A DNA stretch of 37,008 bases from Methylophilaceae bacterium (GCA_947379975.1 CANCPF010000020.1:1-37008), one strand, 5' to 3'. Shown: positions 16,244-24,082, numbered from the stretch's first letter. Notes: generated by a model from the letters alone, not told the origin. Made by a program: numbers and translations.

Positions 16244-16930
16244 TTATAAACCTACATTTCTCCAAGGGTCTGTCGATGGCAACTGAACCGTTTCGCCAGG
16301 TCTACTGCGACTGGCAGCACTCAAACTAGAACTCAGCCAAACAAACAACTCCTTGAATTTCATCCCTTCAAGCATCAGAGGTGGTTTGGTCGAGATTTGT
16401 GCCAATTTTGACAAGTCTGCACCTTCAACACCAATTGAAAAAATCTCCACTTTTTTAGTGGATTCTGCAGATTTACATTCTCTAATTGCAGCATTCCACT
16501 CGTCTGATGAATCAGTTGGTTCCCCATCAGAAATCACCATAATCCAAGGCCTAGTGTAAGAGATTCCAGCAGCCTTAAGGTTAGATTTGCCATCTTCAAC
16601 TAACTGAAGGGCAATTCGAAGACCTTTACCTAGGGGAGTTGAGCCTCCGGCTCTAATTGAAAAGGAGGAGAAATTGACAGCATCTGTCCAATCCATCATT
16701 ATTTCAGCGTCGTTTGTGGGGCCACCAACAGTTACGATTGATATCTGAACGCGGCTTAATGCAGCGTCATCTGCTCTTAAAGCTTCCTCTAATGCATGCA
16801 CTCCAACATTCAATTCTTCCATGCGAGTTTTGCCAGAGGATGTTCTGCTTTCCATAGAGCCTGACGCGTCTAGAACTAGTACACAAGGCGTTCTTTGGTT
16901 TGGATTACCACTAAAATCTATTGCACTCAT
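16244..16930 (-). CDS. von Willebrand factor A domain protein, TerY-like
   Basis: The 228-residue VWA protein has a complete metal-ion adhesion site: DASGS at 21-25, T98 in GGSTPLGKG, and D135 in SDGEPTD. TerY-type VWA proteins occur with PP2C and kinase genes in TerY-P triads, predicted to work as a phospho-regulated stress or defence module (family knowledge). No tellurite-resistance partners (TerB/C/D) are seen here. GGTGG lies 5 bp before the ATG. It probably recognises or scaffolds the kinase substrates. Confidence 0.9.
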   Translation of the reverse strand: MSAIDFSGNPNQRTPCVLVLDASGSMESRTSSGKTRMEELNVGVHALEEALRADDAALSRVQISIVTVGGPTNDAEIMMDWTDAVNFSSFSIRAGGSTPLGKGLRIALQLVEDGKSNLKAAGISYTRPWIMVISDGEPTDSSDEWNAAIRECKSAESTKKVEIFSIGVEGADLSKLAQISTKPPLMLEGMKFKELFVWLSSSLSAASRSRPGETVQLPSTDPWRNVGL

Positions 16931-16943
16931 AAGCCACCATAAT

Positions 16944-17639
16944 TTAGTAAGTTGAATGATTAATTGCTGCTATAACAGCAAAGAGTAAGCACATAACAAT
17001 AAAAGATAATAACGCATATACAAAGATAGTCATGCCTGACTTCCCATTTACCCCTCTAACAACTACGGTGCATGACATGATGTCATGCAGTGTTTGTTTC
17101 TTTGCGGTAAATGGCTGCATAAAATATCCCAATCCCATGAGCAAGGCAGAAAGCCATCGACCAAAGTATCTTCCAACACCTTGACCTAAAGAAATTTGAC
17201 TGAAATTATAGTCAGTAACTTCGAGCCCTAGCCACTCTTTGCCAAAAGTGGCTCTTTTATTGCTCGACTCCATTAGCGAATGATAAAAAACCATAACTAC
17301 TATTCCAAGAAGATAATAGAAGGCGAGTGCTCTTGTGCCTGCTACATTTACTCCCTCTGTCGTGAGAATTAATCCGAAAACGAAGCCAATTAAAAGATTA
17401 GCTAAGCCACCAATGCAAGTGTCAATTGAAGCTGCTGCAAACCTCTCCCAAAAACCAGCATAAATATAAGCAACTGGAGTAGCAAGTGAAGATGTATTAG
17501 AAGGCAAAACAGTTTGAGCTGCTTTGGCTGCTTTTATTTGAACTGGCGTCTGACTAAAAATACGATGGCCACATTGTGGGCAAAATCGCATTGTTCCCAT
17601 TACTGAAGTACCACAACCTTCACAGTATTTGTCAGACAT
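16944..17639 (-). CDS. Zinc-ribbon RDD-family membrane protein
   Basis: The N-terminus is a zinc ribbon with two Cys pairs, CEGCG and CPQCG (about residues 6-22). After a linker comes an RDD domain with several membrane helices, typical GFWERFAAASIDTCIGG opening and TFGKEWLGLEVTDYN. RDD proteins are integral membrane proteins of mostly unknown role. The gene lies between the regulator and the VWA gene (13-bp gap to the latter) and likely provides a membrane component of the TerY-P system. AGGAG lies a few bases before the start. Confidence 0.85.
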   Translation of the reverse strand: MSDKYCEGCGTSVMGTMRFCPQCGHRIFSQTPVQIKAAKAAQTVLPSNTSSLATPVAYIYAGFWERFAAASIDTCIGGLANLLIGFVFGLILTTEGVNVAGTRALAFYYLLGIVVMVFYHSLMESSNKRATFGKEWLGLEVTDYNFSQISLGQGVGRYFGRWLSALLMGLGYFMQPFTAKKQTLHDIMSCTVVVRGVNGKSGMTIFVYALLSFIVMCLLFAVIAAINHSTY

Positions 17640-17654
17640 AGCTTGCTCCTTTAA

Positions 17655-18206
17655 TTAAATATCAACTGATGACCAATCAGCATCTTTGTATTTTTCATTT
17701 CTAACTGCGATTGCTTCTGCTATACAAACATAAGCATCTTCTAAGATGCTTTGATCTCGGTAAAGATCTGGATTCTTATCAAAACGACCGTAGGATTGTG
17801 GGGAAAAACTCCCGTTAGACAATATATAGAACCTAACCCATACATCACCTAGAGTGGCTTTTTTTGCTGAGAGATCAACAATCCAAGGAGCTGCAGGGCC
17901 ACCTCTCGATTTAACTTTCTTTATAATTTTTACCAACTCTTTTGAGCTCTCCATTTGAAGAAGTAGTTGGTTTTTCACTTGCTCAGGACTTAACAAGGCA
18001 ACTGAAAAGCCATCAGGCCTCCAAGGAAGTCCCATCTGATTTAGATACATCCAAGCGTTAATTACGCATTCTATAGACCTAGGAATTTCCACTTCGCCTG
18101 ATAGCCAGCGCTGAACAGTCCTTACATTCATATCAAGCAGTTGAGCAAGCTCGAGGAAATTCAGTCCTAAAGTTACTAAAGATTCTCTTAATAATGATGA
18201 TTGCAT
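17655..18206 (-). CDS. HTH transcriptional regulator, first gene of the TerY-P operon
   Basis: An N-terminal helix-turn-helix is visible: LGLNFLELAQLLDMNVRTVQRWLSGEVEIPRS (about residues 13-44), of the XRE-like kind. The C-terminal 110 residues are of unknown fold and could sense a ligand. The gene heads the leftward operon, 15 bp before the RDD gene. A palindromic site just upstream (18221-18240) is a plausible own operator, so it likely autoregulates and controls the operon. Confidence 0.8.
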   Translation of the reverse strand: MQSSLLRESLVTLGLNFLELAQLLDMNVRTVQRWLSGEVEIPRSIECVINAWMYLNQMGLPWRPDGFSVALLSPEQVKNQLLLQMESSKELVKIIKKVKSRGGPAAPWIVDLSAKKATLGDVWVRFYILSNGSFSPQSYGRFDKNPDLYRDQSILEDAYVCIAEAIAVRNEKYKDADWSSVDI

Positions 18207-18220
18207 AACTACAATCTATA

Positions 18221-18240
18221 TGACATTATGTCGCATGTCA
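18221..18240. promoter_or_regulatory. Candidate operator of the HTH regulator
   Basis: TGACATTATGTCGCATGTCA contains TGACAT/ATGTCA arms spaced by 8 bp and a nested perfect palindrome GACAT-T-ATGTC. It lies 15 bp upstream of the regulator start, where it would overlap the promoter or leader. Confidence 0.5.
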
Positions 18241-18430
18241 AATGCATTTTATGTGCTCAACGAAAGGCGTTAATGTTTTTGAGATTAGCTACATATTTAC
18301 TATTATTATGCTCGTCGTCGTGCGATGTTTTTATTTAACTGAAGGTAACTGCTAGAGTAATTAATGATCGGCAACTTAGGCGCGCCTAGCTTTGGCGATA
18401 AAATTAATAATAATTAATTTACATAGAATG

Positions 18431-18593
18431 CTTTGCACGAAGCAACACTAGCCCTGAAATTTAACAATTTCGTCATCCTCGTGAAGGTGGAATCGCAGTT
18501 ATGTGGTTGATTAACATGGATTTTCGTCTTCGCGGGAATGACGTAAATTAAGGGTTTTATATTAAATTGCAGATAATTCAGCTTCGTGCAAAG
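18431..18593. repeat. 163-bp inverted-repeat element (MITE/REP-like)
   Basis: Perfect 13-bp ends CTTTGCACGAAGC (18431-18443) and GCTTCGTGCAAAG (18581-18593) enclose a second, imperfect inverted pair: GTCATCCTCGTGAAGGTGGAATC against the reverse of TTTTCGTCTTCGCGGGAATGAC. The inner pair resembles the GTCATTCCCGCGAA class of dispersed proteobacterial repeats. It has no coding capacity and lies in the divergent gap between regulator and nuclease gene. Confidence 0.55.
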
Positions 18594-18613
18594 TTCTCAC
18601 ATAAAGTAACGAC

Positions 18614-19099
18614 ATGAATAAAAGAAACATAATTTTGATTGCAATAACATTAATGTTTGCCGAGCAACTATCGATTGCCGGTGACATGCCAGAGGCGACT
18701 CTGACCAGTGGCGCTATTAATCCAGCAGTTACTCAGCAGAATATCGATAGTACTATTTGCGTTAGGGGATATACAAAGACAGTCAGACCCCCCGCTCATT
18801 ACACAAATAAGTTAAAAAAAATCCAAATCATCCAATATGGCTATGCTGACACCAACCCGAAGCATTACGAAGAGGATCATTTAATTCCATTAAGCATTGG
18901 CGGTAGCCCTAGTGACCCACAAAACCTTTGGCCACAGTCAAGGTTAAGTGAGTGGAATGCCCAGAAAAAAGATGTACTGGAGTTTAGGATTTATAAGCTG
19001 GTATGCGATGGCTTGGTGCCATTAGACGAAGCTAGGTCCGCAATAGCGCAAAACTGGATTGATGCTTATAAACGTTACTTAGTTGGGCCTCCCATTTGA
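18614..19099 (+). CDS. Secreted HNH-type nuclease-like protein, 161 aa
   Basis: A signal peptide (MNKRNIILIAITLMFAEQLSIAG) is followed by a domain with EEDHLIPLSIGG (H89) and DPQNLWPQ (N104), the D-H-x-x-P-L-G-G...N-L pattern of HNH/beta-beta-alpha-metal nucleases. Exported proteins with this domain are common in proteobacteria, and their role (DNA use, defence) is not settled. The protein probably acts in the periplasm. It starts a rightward pair with the gene at 19207, separated by 107 bp. Confidence 0.75.
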   Translation: MNKRNIILIAITLMFAEQLSIAGDMPEATLTSGAINPAVTQQNIDSTICVRGYTKTVRPPAHYTNKLKKIQIIQYGYADTNPKHYEEDHLIPLSIGGSPSDPQNLWPQSRLSEWNAQKKDVLEFRIYKLVCDGLVPLDEARSAIAQNWIDAYKRYLVGPPI

Positions 19100-19206
19100 C
19101 TTATGTTGAATAAAACCTAAATTAATTAATTACGTATTAGCTACAGTTAGCTTAAATTCTATGTTCGTTTAAAGAACAGCCAGCATCTTGAAGGAGTAGT
19201 TATTAA

Positions 19207-19980
19207 ATGAATTTTTTTAAAATATTGATAGCATCATTGTTGATGATGCTATCAATTCAAGTTGATGCAGAAGTTGAGTTCCAAAAATTAGATTACAAGG
19301 ATTCTAAAGGTCATGAGTTTGCGTCACTTAAACTAACTGGCCACATTCTAGATTCCGATGTTTCTTTGTTCAAAAAATACATCAGGCAAATCCACAAGGA
19401 ACACTTAAGGTTAGAGGATGATTCAGTTGTATTAAACAGTCATGGCGGCATGGCGCTCCCTGCTATTGAAATTGGTCGAATTATTCGTAAAGAGCACCTC
19501 TCAACTCTAGTGCCTCAAGATGCCATCTGCAATAGCGCATGTGCTTACGTTTTGATCAGTGGTGTATGCCGAATGGCGCTTGGTGAAGTGAAAATTCATC
19601 GTTCATTGCATCAAGGTGATGAGGAGATGGAAAGCCCCATTTCTATAAAAGAGAATTACAAAGTAATACAAAAAGACATCCGAGATAAGTTCAGCTTTTA
19701 CCATGAGATGGGTGCGCCGGTAGCAATGGTATGGCAAGGCATTAATACGCCACAATGGTTAATAACAAGTCTCAGTGAAGAGGAAAAAGATTTGTATGGA
19801 TTATTTTATTCAATTCCAGAAGAACAAGATCTTCGTTACAACCGTATGGCTAGACAACGAAAAGTCAGTAAATTTGATTTGGTTGCAATACTTAAAGATA
19901 AGTATGTTGAATCAAACCCTGAGGGCAATCTTAGCGAGATTACTAATCGCGTTTCTTGTTCAGAACAGTTATTTTTATAG
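19207..19980 (+). CDS. Periplasmic ClpP/crotonase-fold protein (COG3904-like), 257 aa
   Basis: The product has a signal peptide (MNFFKILIASLLMMLSIQVDA). VVLNSHGGMALPAIEIGRIIR is the oxyanion strand-helix typical of ClpP-like proteins, and CNSACAYVLISG carries the likely nucleophile S110, with H131 in VKIHRS as possible base. Such exported proteins are predicted serine proteases or binding proteins of unknown substrate. AAGGAG at about 19191 gives a long 10-bp spacing to the ATG. Cysteines in CNSAC, VCR and SCSEQ may form disulfides. Confidence 0.75.
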   Translation: MNFFKILIASLLMMLSIQVDAEVEFQKLDYKDSKGHEFASLKLTGHILDSDVSLFKKYIRQIHKEHLRLEDDSVVLNSHGGMALPAIEIGRIIRKEHLSTLVPQDAICNSACAYVLISGVCRMALGEVKIHRSLHQGDEEMESPISIKENYKVIQKDIRDKFSFYHEMGAPVAMVWQGINTPQWLITSLSEEEKDLYGLFYSIPEEQDLRYNRMARQRKVSKFDLVAILKDKYVESNPEGNLSEITNRVSCSEQLFL

Positions 19981-20190
19981 TGAAATAATATCCTTGGGAC
20001 GGCTTGAAGATAGACAAGCTTCTAGGGTAAAGATGAGTATTCTTGTAGGTTATAGGTCAGCAAAAGATGACTGGAACATAATTCAAAAAGAGTAGGTCGC
20101 AAGAATTAAAATATGAGAGCGAGTCTTAAAACTATTTATAAAAAACTGGCACTTAATAACTAAATTTTAAGTAGATTAGAAATTCAATAA

Positions 20191-20488
20191 ATGAAAAAAA
20201 TTGTTGACCAGATAATGTTTTCTCATATTTCAAGAAATAAGATGTTGGGTTTTTAGAAAATTAAAAATAAAGTGGTATTTAGTTGATAATAAAAATTATT
20301 GCTATGAAATAAACATTGGTCAGAAAAGCGTAGTTAAAGTTGAAAGTCACGGTGTAATTGCTGCTAAACGTTTATTAAATGATTTGGAGGAAGGCCGTAT
20401 TCTTCAGTATCTTAATCAGCTAAATTTAAAGCTTCCTCTTCCTGATTCACAATCTATAATTTCACCCAATATTCAACATAAGCTATAA
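20191..20488 (+). pseudogene. Possible frameshifted small gene
   Basis: ATG at 20191 opens MKKIVDQIMFSHISRNKMLGF and stops at once; a neighbouring frame continues with IKWYLVDNKNYCYEINIGQK, VVKVESHGVIAAKRLLNDL and ends PNIQHKL at 20488 without its own start. The continuing frame has protein-like composition (GVIAAKRLLNDLEEGRILQYLNQLN). One base change near 20250 would join them. Family unknown, so the reading as a broken gene is tentative. Confidence 0.35.
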
Positions 20489-20659
20489 ATCACACTAGGA
20501 GAGCTTTTTATCCATTACTTGGTCTTCTAGCAATGAACGCGGAGCTGACTCCGCATTCAGTTCGATTCGGCAGTTGACTGACTACATTGAAAGTATTGAA
20601 AAAAATAATTTTGGTTTTGTCTTCATTTATATAGATCAATTCGTAGAAATCTGAGTTTA

Positions 20660-20806
20660 ATGAGCACCGTTGACAGAATAACAGTAAGATGATGGATGGG
20701 TGGTATGAAACTCGCAAGTGAGGGATTGGCTAGGCCTTGGCAGATGAAGCAGGGGAATAAAAGCCTGAATTACACGACCAGTTGGGATGAATTGGTTAAG
20801 GTTTGA
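20660..20806 (+). pseudogene. Decayed 3' end of umuC (copy 1)
   Basis: Read with frame changes, the segment gives MSTVDRI, then KLASEGLARPWQMKQGNKS, then LNYTTSWDELVKV and a stop. This is the C-terminus of UmuC, the DNA polymerase V subunit (family pattern ASEG...W.M....SP.YTT.WDEL). A base is missing relative to copy 2 at the I-N codon, and further damage follows. The polymerase domain is absent. The stretch AGATGAAGCAGGGGAATAA is identical in copy 2 at 24.8 kb. Confidence 0.75.
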
Positions 20807-20855
20807 ATTAATGTATAGTTGCGCAAATAATAAGTAATGAAGAAAAGAGAAAGTA

Positions 20856-21764
20856 ATGAAAATAAAACTATATGGGATCAATATACGAAGCGGCGAGAAT
20901 CCCATGTTTTCAGACTTTATGGACTACCTTATAACTGCCGAAACTTTAGGTTTTGATTATGCGGGCTTTAAAAGATTTTTATACGTTGTAAAAAATCAGG
21001 ATCATTATTCTGGTTTGTTGATTACAACAAAAGATCAGAAAAAGTTTATGGAGCTCTCTAACGAACAAGGGGAAATTACCATTACGGCTAGAGATGTAAC
21101 TGAAGGCGCTGAGTTGGCAGAATTTAATTTTTTTATAGTTGATGCCATAACAGGGCGAGGTCTTTATCAGCACTATTACCATTCGTGTGCATTCAATCAG
21201 TTCGGTTTTATTTTGAAGTATTTTTTTGAAAAATTTAAGCAGATTAAAATAGCTGAAGAGTCTAATGGATTAACAAATAAGCGTGATTTAGCCGTAGTGA
21301 AGAAGAAGTACGCAAATCCTCTTGCATGGGGATTTTTTATGCGTGAAGAATCTTTTGATAACTTACTTGCAAGACTCGCGAAAATTAAATCGTTCGACTT
21401 TACATTTTCCACGGTAACTGTAAGTGATCCAGTCTTTCGGCCATTGAGTGGGCTGTGTAAGCAAGTTTCACAAAAATATAGCTTTGCTAAAAACTCTGTA
21501 TTGAGCACAGTTATATCTGCTATAAAAGATTCTGTAAGTGCTTTAGGAATTAATGATGGCAAAGTAATTGGTGTTGACGAGAATGGGCAGGATGTTGATG
21601 TATTTTTGACCGATAATTTAGAGTCTTTTGCAGAGTGGGATTATGATGCAGTAGCTGAAAAGATGCAGAGACTGAATCCTAGAGAGTTCAATGATGCATG
21701 GTTAACTAATGTGATCCTGAAAAAATTTAATGATCAAAGAGAATTGTTCTCGATTTCATCTTAA
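20856..21764 (+). CDS. Hypothetical cytosolic protein, 302 aa, of a two-gene module
   Basis: GAAAG about 6 bp upstream could be the ribosome site. The protein is soluble: an N-terminal MKIKLYGINIRSGENP strand region, then GRGLYQHYYHSCAFNQFGFILKYFFEKF, then NPLAWGFFMREESFDNLLARL and an acidic C-terminus. No family is recognised with certainty. The next gene, five bases after the stop, encodes a membrane protein, so the pair looks like a sensor plus membrane-effector module, a frequent design in anti-phage cargo. That role is inference from layout and location only. Confidence 0.75.
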   Translation: MKIKLYGINIRSGENPMFSDFMDYLITAETLGFDYAGFKRFLYVVKNQDHYSGLLITTKDQKKFMELSNEQGEITITARDVTEGAELAEFNFFIVDAITGRGLYQHYYHSCAFNQFGFILKYFFEKFKQIKIAEESNGLTNKRDLAVVKKKYANPLAWGFFMREESFDNLLARLAKIKSFDFTFSTVTVSDPVFRPLSGLCKQVSQKYSFAKNSVLSTVISAIKDSVSALGINDGKVIGVDENGQDVDVFLTDNLESFAEWDYDAVAEKMQRLNPREFNDAWLTNVILKKFNDQRELFSISS

Positions 21765-21769
21765 GGGTA

Positions 21770-22300
21770 ATGGAAATGAAACTAACTGATTGGGTTGTTA
21801 CTTTCTGGGTGCCTTTGTTAATGGCTTTATTGGTTTTTTCATCGGCATACTATTTTGATGTGAATTTAACTATTGATATAGTCGATTTTTATCAGAAGAA
21901 TTTAAGAAGCAGCCTTTTTGCTGGTTTTTTAACTATGGGTGGTTTTCTGTTGTCATTAAAAACTGGGATTCTCATTAAAATTAAAGAAAATCTTTATGAC
22001 AATGATGCTTATGTAAATAAACTCAAAGAACAGCGAATTGTATCGCCTACCTTGAGTCATTACGGGCCTTTAAAACGGTTAAGTCAGGTTTTGTCGATTG
22101 CAGTTTTTGCATGCTTGTCTACCTCTGCACTTCAGTTCACATTGGGCTTGGTTTCATCATGGTTGGCCGTAGGGCTGTGTCTTGCTTTTTCTGCCTTTGC
22201 TATGAGTTCATTGTTGCTTTCATTTATTTTGATGCAACAAAACCTTAGTGATTGGTTTGATTTCATTGAGAAGAATAGTGATAAATCCCATAAAAAATAA
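21770..22300 (+). CDS. Hypothetical membrane protein, 176 aa, partner of the 302-aa protein
   Basis: Four hydrophobic segments are visible: WVVTFWVPLLMALLVFSSAY, SSLFAGFLTMGGFLLSLKTG, VLSIAVFACLSTSALQFTLG and WLAVGLCLAFSAFAMSSLLL, with a charged loop between the second and third (KIKENLYDNDAYVNKLKEQR) and a lysine-rich tail. It starts 5 bp after the upstream stop, so translation is probably coupled. GGTAATGG just before the second ATG may make MKLTDW (two codons later) the true start. Family not recognised. Confidence 0.75.
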   Translation: MEMKLTDWVVTFWVPLLMALLVFSSAYYFDVNLTIDIVDFYQKNLRSSLFAGFLTMGGFLLSLKTGILIKIKENLYDNDAYVNKLKEQRIVSPTLSHYGPLKRLSQVLSIAVFACLSTSALQFTLGLVSSWLAVGLCLAFSAFAMSSLLLSFILMQQNLSDWFDFIEKNSDKSHKK

Positions 22301-22362
22301 ATCTGGTAGGGGAATGGCATTAGGAGCACTATTGATCTAATGACTATTAAACCAGTTTGACC

Positions 22363-22377
22363 GTTACTTTATGTAAC
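22363..22377. repeat. GTTAC-N5-GTAAC palindrome (copy 3)
   Basis: GTTACTTTATGTAAC has 5-bp arms. It lies 63 bp after the membrane-protein gene and is followed by CTTGTTTTATTTATTCTTTTTT, so here it might act as a weak terminator. Flanks resemble copy 2. Confidence 0.6.
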
Positions 22378-22666
22378 ACTTGTTTTATTTATTCTTTTTT
22401 AATGCAGGCATAAACAAGCCTTTAACATGCATGAGCAAGCTCACTGCTATGGATCAGTAGCTTAAGACTACCTAGCGTATGTTTTAGAAGCCTAATTACA
22501 CGGCTACGCATTCTACTATTTTGGCTTTTGGTTGAATTTGTAAATTTCATGCGTATTTACAGTTTTAATGCAGGTTTCCAATTACGCAGTGGCATTGTCC
22601 ATTTCTCACATCAAGTGAAAATCTAATATTAAAACTCGACTGAAGATCATGAAAGTAATTTAGCTA

Positions 22667-22694
22667 TTTACATTTACAAATAACAATTTATAAT
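22667..22694 (+). promoter_or_regulatory. Sigma-70 promoter of a candidate small RNA
   Basis: TTTACA (22667-22672), a 16-bp spacer and a perfect TATAAT (22689-22694). No gene starts downstream on this strand before a terminator, which points to a short non-coding transcript. Confidence 0.55.
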
Positions 22695-22700
22695 GATCTT

Positions 22701-22830
22701 GTCCTGTGTACACCGAAGTGGCGAAAGTCACGCAGAGATTCCACCTGAAAAGGTTTCCGCCCAAGTGCAGATATTCTAAGAGATTCGGTTAGCATCAAAG
22801 AAAAGGCTCCTTTATTGGAGCCTTTTCCCT
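22701..22830 (+). ncRNA. Candidate small RNA, about 125-130 nt
   Basis: The region begins about 7 bp after the TATAAT box and ends in a strong terminator, GGCTCC/GGAGCC (22805-22822) with TTTTCCCTTTTT. Inside are short hairpins such as GTGGCGAAAGTCAC with a GAAA-type loop and CCACCTGAAAAGG. No open frame with a ribosome site is present. The family is not recognised. The terminator may also serve the opposite-strand gene ending at 22838, which weakens the case. Confidence 0.4.
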
Positions 22831-22837
22831 TTTTGAA

Positions 22838-23365
22838 TTATCTAGGCGCTTTAATTGGTTTTCCTGAAAGCCTGTTAGCTAAAATGGTATAGAGTGAAAT
22901 CTTTTTTGTTTGCTTGCGAGTTCTTCTTCCGTCTGGTGCAAATGCGCTATTTACAACTAAATGTGCAATATTTGGTTTGGCTATTTTAATCTCAAAATAG
23001 ACTTCGTATTCTTGCTTCACACCGTTTTGCAAAGTTAGTTCAACGATAAAAAAATTCCCATGCCCTGTATGCATGCAGGATCGATGGTTTAAACCCTCTA
23101 TGATATTTGGCAACTGTTTTGATAATTCATATCGTTGAAAATCAAACAGCCTCGTCTCTCTAGTGTCGCTATAACGCAGAGGATTCACATTTGCAATTTT
23201 AGAATTTCCTTCTGTGAAGCAGTGAAGACCATAACAAACTTCAACAGTGAAGGTTTTTGCTATCTGCGCTCCCTTTGCTGGCTGTTCATACACTACGATT
23301 GTGGGATGAAGGTGAGATAGATCATATTCACATCTATTATGTTTAAACACTTCCCATTTAATCAT
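22838..23365 (-). CDS. Hypothetical protein, 175 aa
   Basis: The product starts MIKWEVFKHNRCEYDLSHLH and contains VCYGLHCFTEG, YSDTRETRLFDFQRYELSKQLP, CMHTGHGNFFIVEL and YEVYFEIK. I have a memory of similar orphan proteins labelled as stationary-phase growth adaptation proteins or unnamed, with the same DLSHLHP...GxHCFT...D.RE.R.F...RYELS..LP order, but cannot confirm it. The many conserved-looking His/Cys residues suggest a metal site. The start lies close after other leftward codons with no clear ribosome site. A bidirectional terminator follows at 22805-22822. Confidence 0.7.
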   Translation of the reverse strand: MIKWEVFKHNRCEYDLSHLHPTIVVYEQPAKGAQIAKTFTVEVCYGLHCFTEGNSKIANVNPLRYSDTRETRLFDFQRYELSKQLPNIIEGLNHRSCMHTGHGNFFIVELTLQNGVKQEYEVYFEIKIAKPNIAHLVVNSAFAPDGRRTRKQTKKISLYTILANRLSGKPIKAPR

Positions 23366-23652
23366 TTAATCACCTAATACTCTTCTTCATTATTGCCGAG
23401 ATTATAACCTTTTGAAGAAAGGTAATTATCGCAGCTTGCTACGTGTTCAGAATAAGTTGTCAGTTTCTTCAAGCTCGATGAGTCTTAATGCAGCAACAGT
23501 ATGACGATCTTATCACCTAGATCTATTTGATGGCGCTGACAATTAGCTAAGATTGCTTTTGGGCTCTAAAACATCTCTGCAAACGTCTTTAATTGTCTAA
23601 TGAAACATGACTCTAATTAATAGATAATAATAATCACTGAATGAGGTATCAA

Positions 23653-23718
23653 ATGAATCAAACTGTAAGAGTATTTACCGCTGAATTTAAGCAAAGCGCG
23701 AGATCTATACCAAAATAA
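23653..23718 (+). pseudogene. Possible N-terminal scrap of an IS3-type transposase OrfA
   Basis: A 21-codon frame MNQTVRVFTAEFKQSARSIPK matches the usual opening R-x-F/Y-T-x-E-F-K of IS3-family OrfA proteins, then stops. No OrfB or terminal repeats are seen nearby. Evidence is one short motif, so this is tentative. Confidence 0.35.
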
Positions 23719-23761
23719 TTTATAACGCATCATCAATCAATAGTTCAAAATTGGAGAAATT

Positions 23762-24082
23762 ATGAATAATGAAGCTTCTGTAGAAAAATTCAAAAGCCAG
23801 CTTGAGTTAATAAACCTCAGTCTTGACGAGTTGCGAGAAGAGAGAAAAGAATTAAAGTCAGCAGCTTGGAATTGCGATATCCGTGAGGCTATGGATAGAA
23901 TAATTAAAGCTAAATCATATGAAATAACTAACAATGCAATCCGAGAAAGATTAAATTCACCGAATTTAAGTATGGATGATCTTGTCGCGACTCGGGCATT
24001 TGCTCTTGTTGCAGGAGTTGGTCCTGATGTTATTGATGAATTAAATGAGGCTATAAAATCAATTCAAGGAAAAGAAAAATGA
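23762..24082 (+). CDS. Hypothetical protein, 106 aa, coupled to the next gene
   Basis: GGAG lies about 6 bp upstream of ATG 23762. The protein is almost wholly helical: a heptad-like N-terminus (EKFKSQLELINLSLDELREERKEL) and a second helix pair (NPNL-like SPNLSMDDLVATRAFALVAG). It is soluble. Its last codon overlaps the next start (ATGA, 24079-24082), so the two proteins are made in a coupled way and may form a complex. No family recognised; the small size and coupling resemble toxin-antitoxin pairs, but no toxin fold is identified. Confidence 0.7.
   Translation: MNNEASVEKFKSQLELINLSLDELREERKELKSAAWNCDIREAMDRIIKAKSYEITNNAIRERLNSPNLSMDDLVATRAFALVAGVGPDVIDELNEAIKSIQGKEK

Noticed and set aside
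19775..20095. 106-codon plus-strand frame overlapping the ClpP-like gene end
   Set aside because: Mostly a shifted frame of the gene at 19207, which has the signal peptide and active-site motifs; the extension past 19980 looks random.
22715..22735. GTGGCGAAAGTCAC hairpin as a second group I intron remnant (P9-like)
   Set aside because: Only this short hairpin resembles P9; no P3-P8 core is present nearby.
23380..23540. Minus-strand codons just upstream of the 175-aa gene
   Set aside because: A frame ending at about 23379 gives some protein-like sequence (YSEHVASCDNYLSSKGYNLG) but has an internal stop and no start; too little to call a gene.
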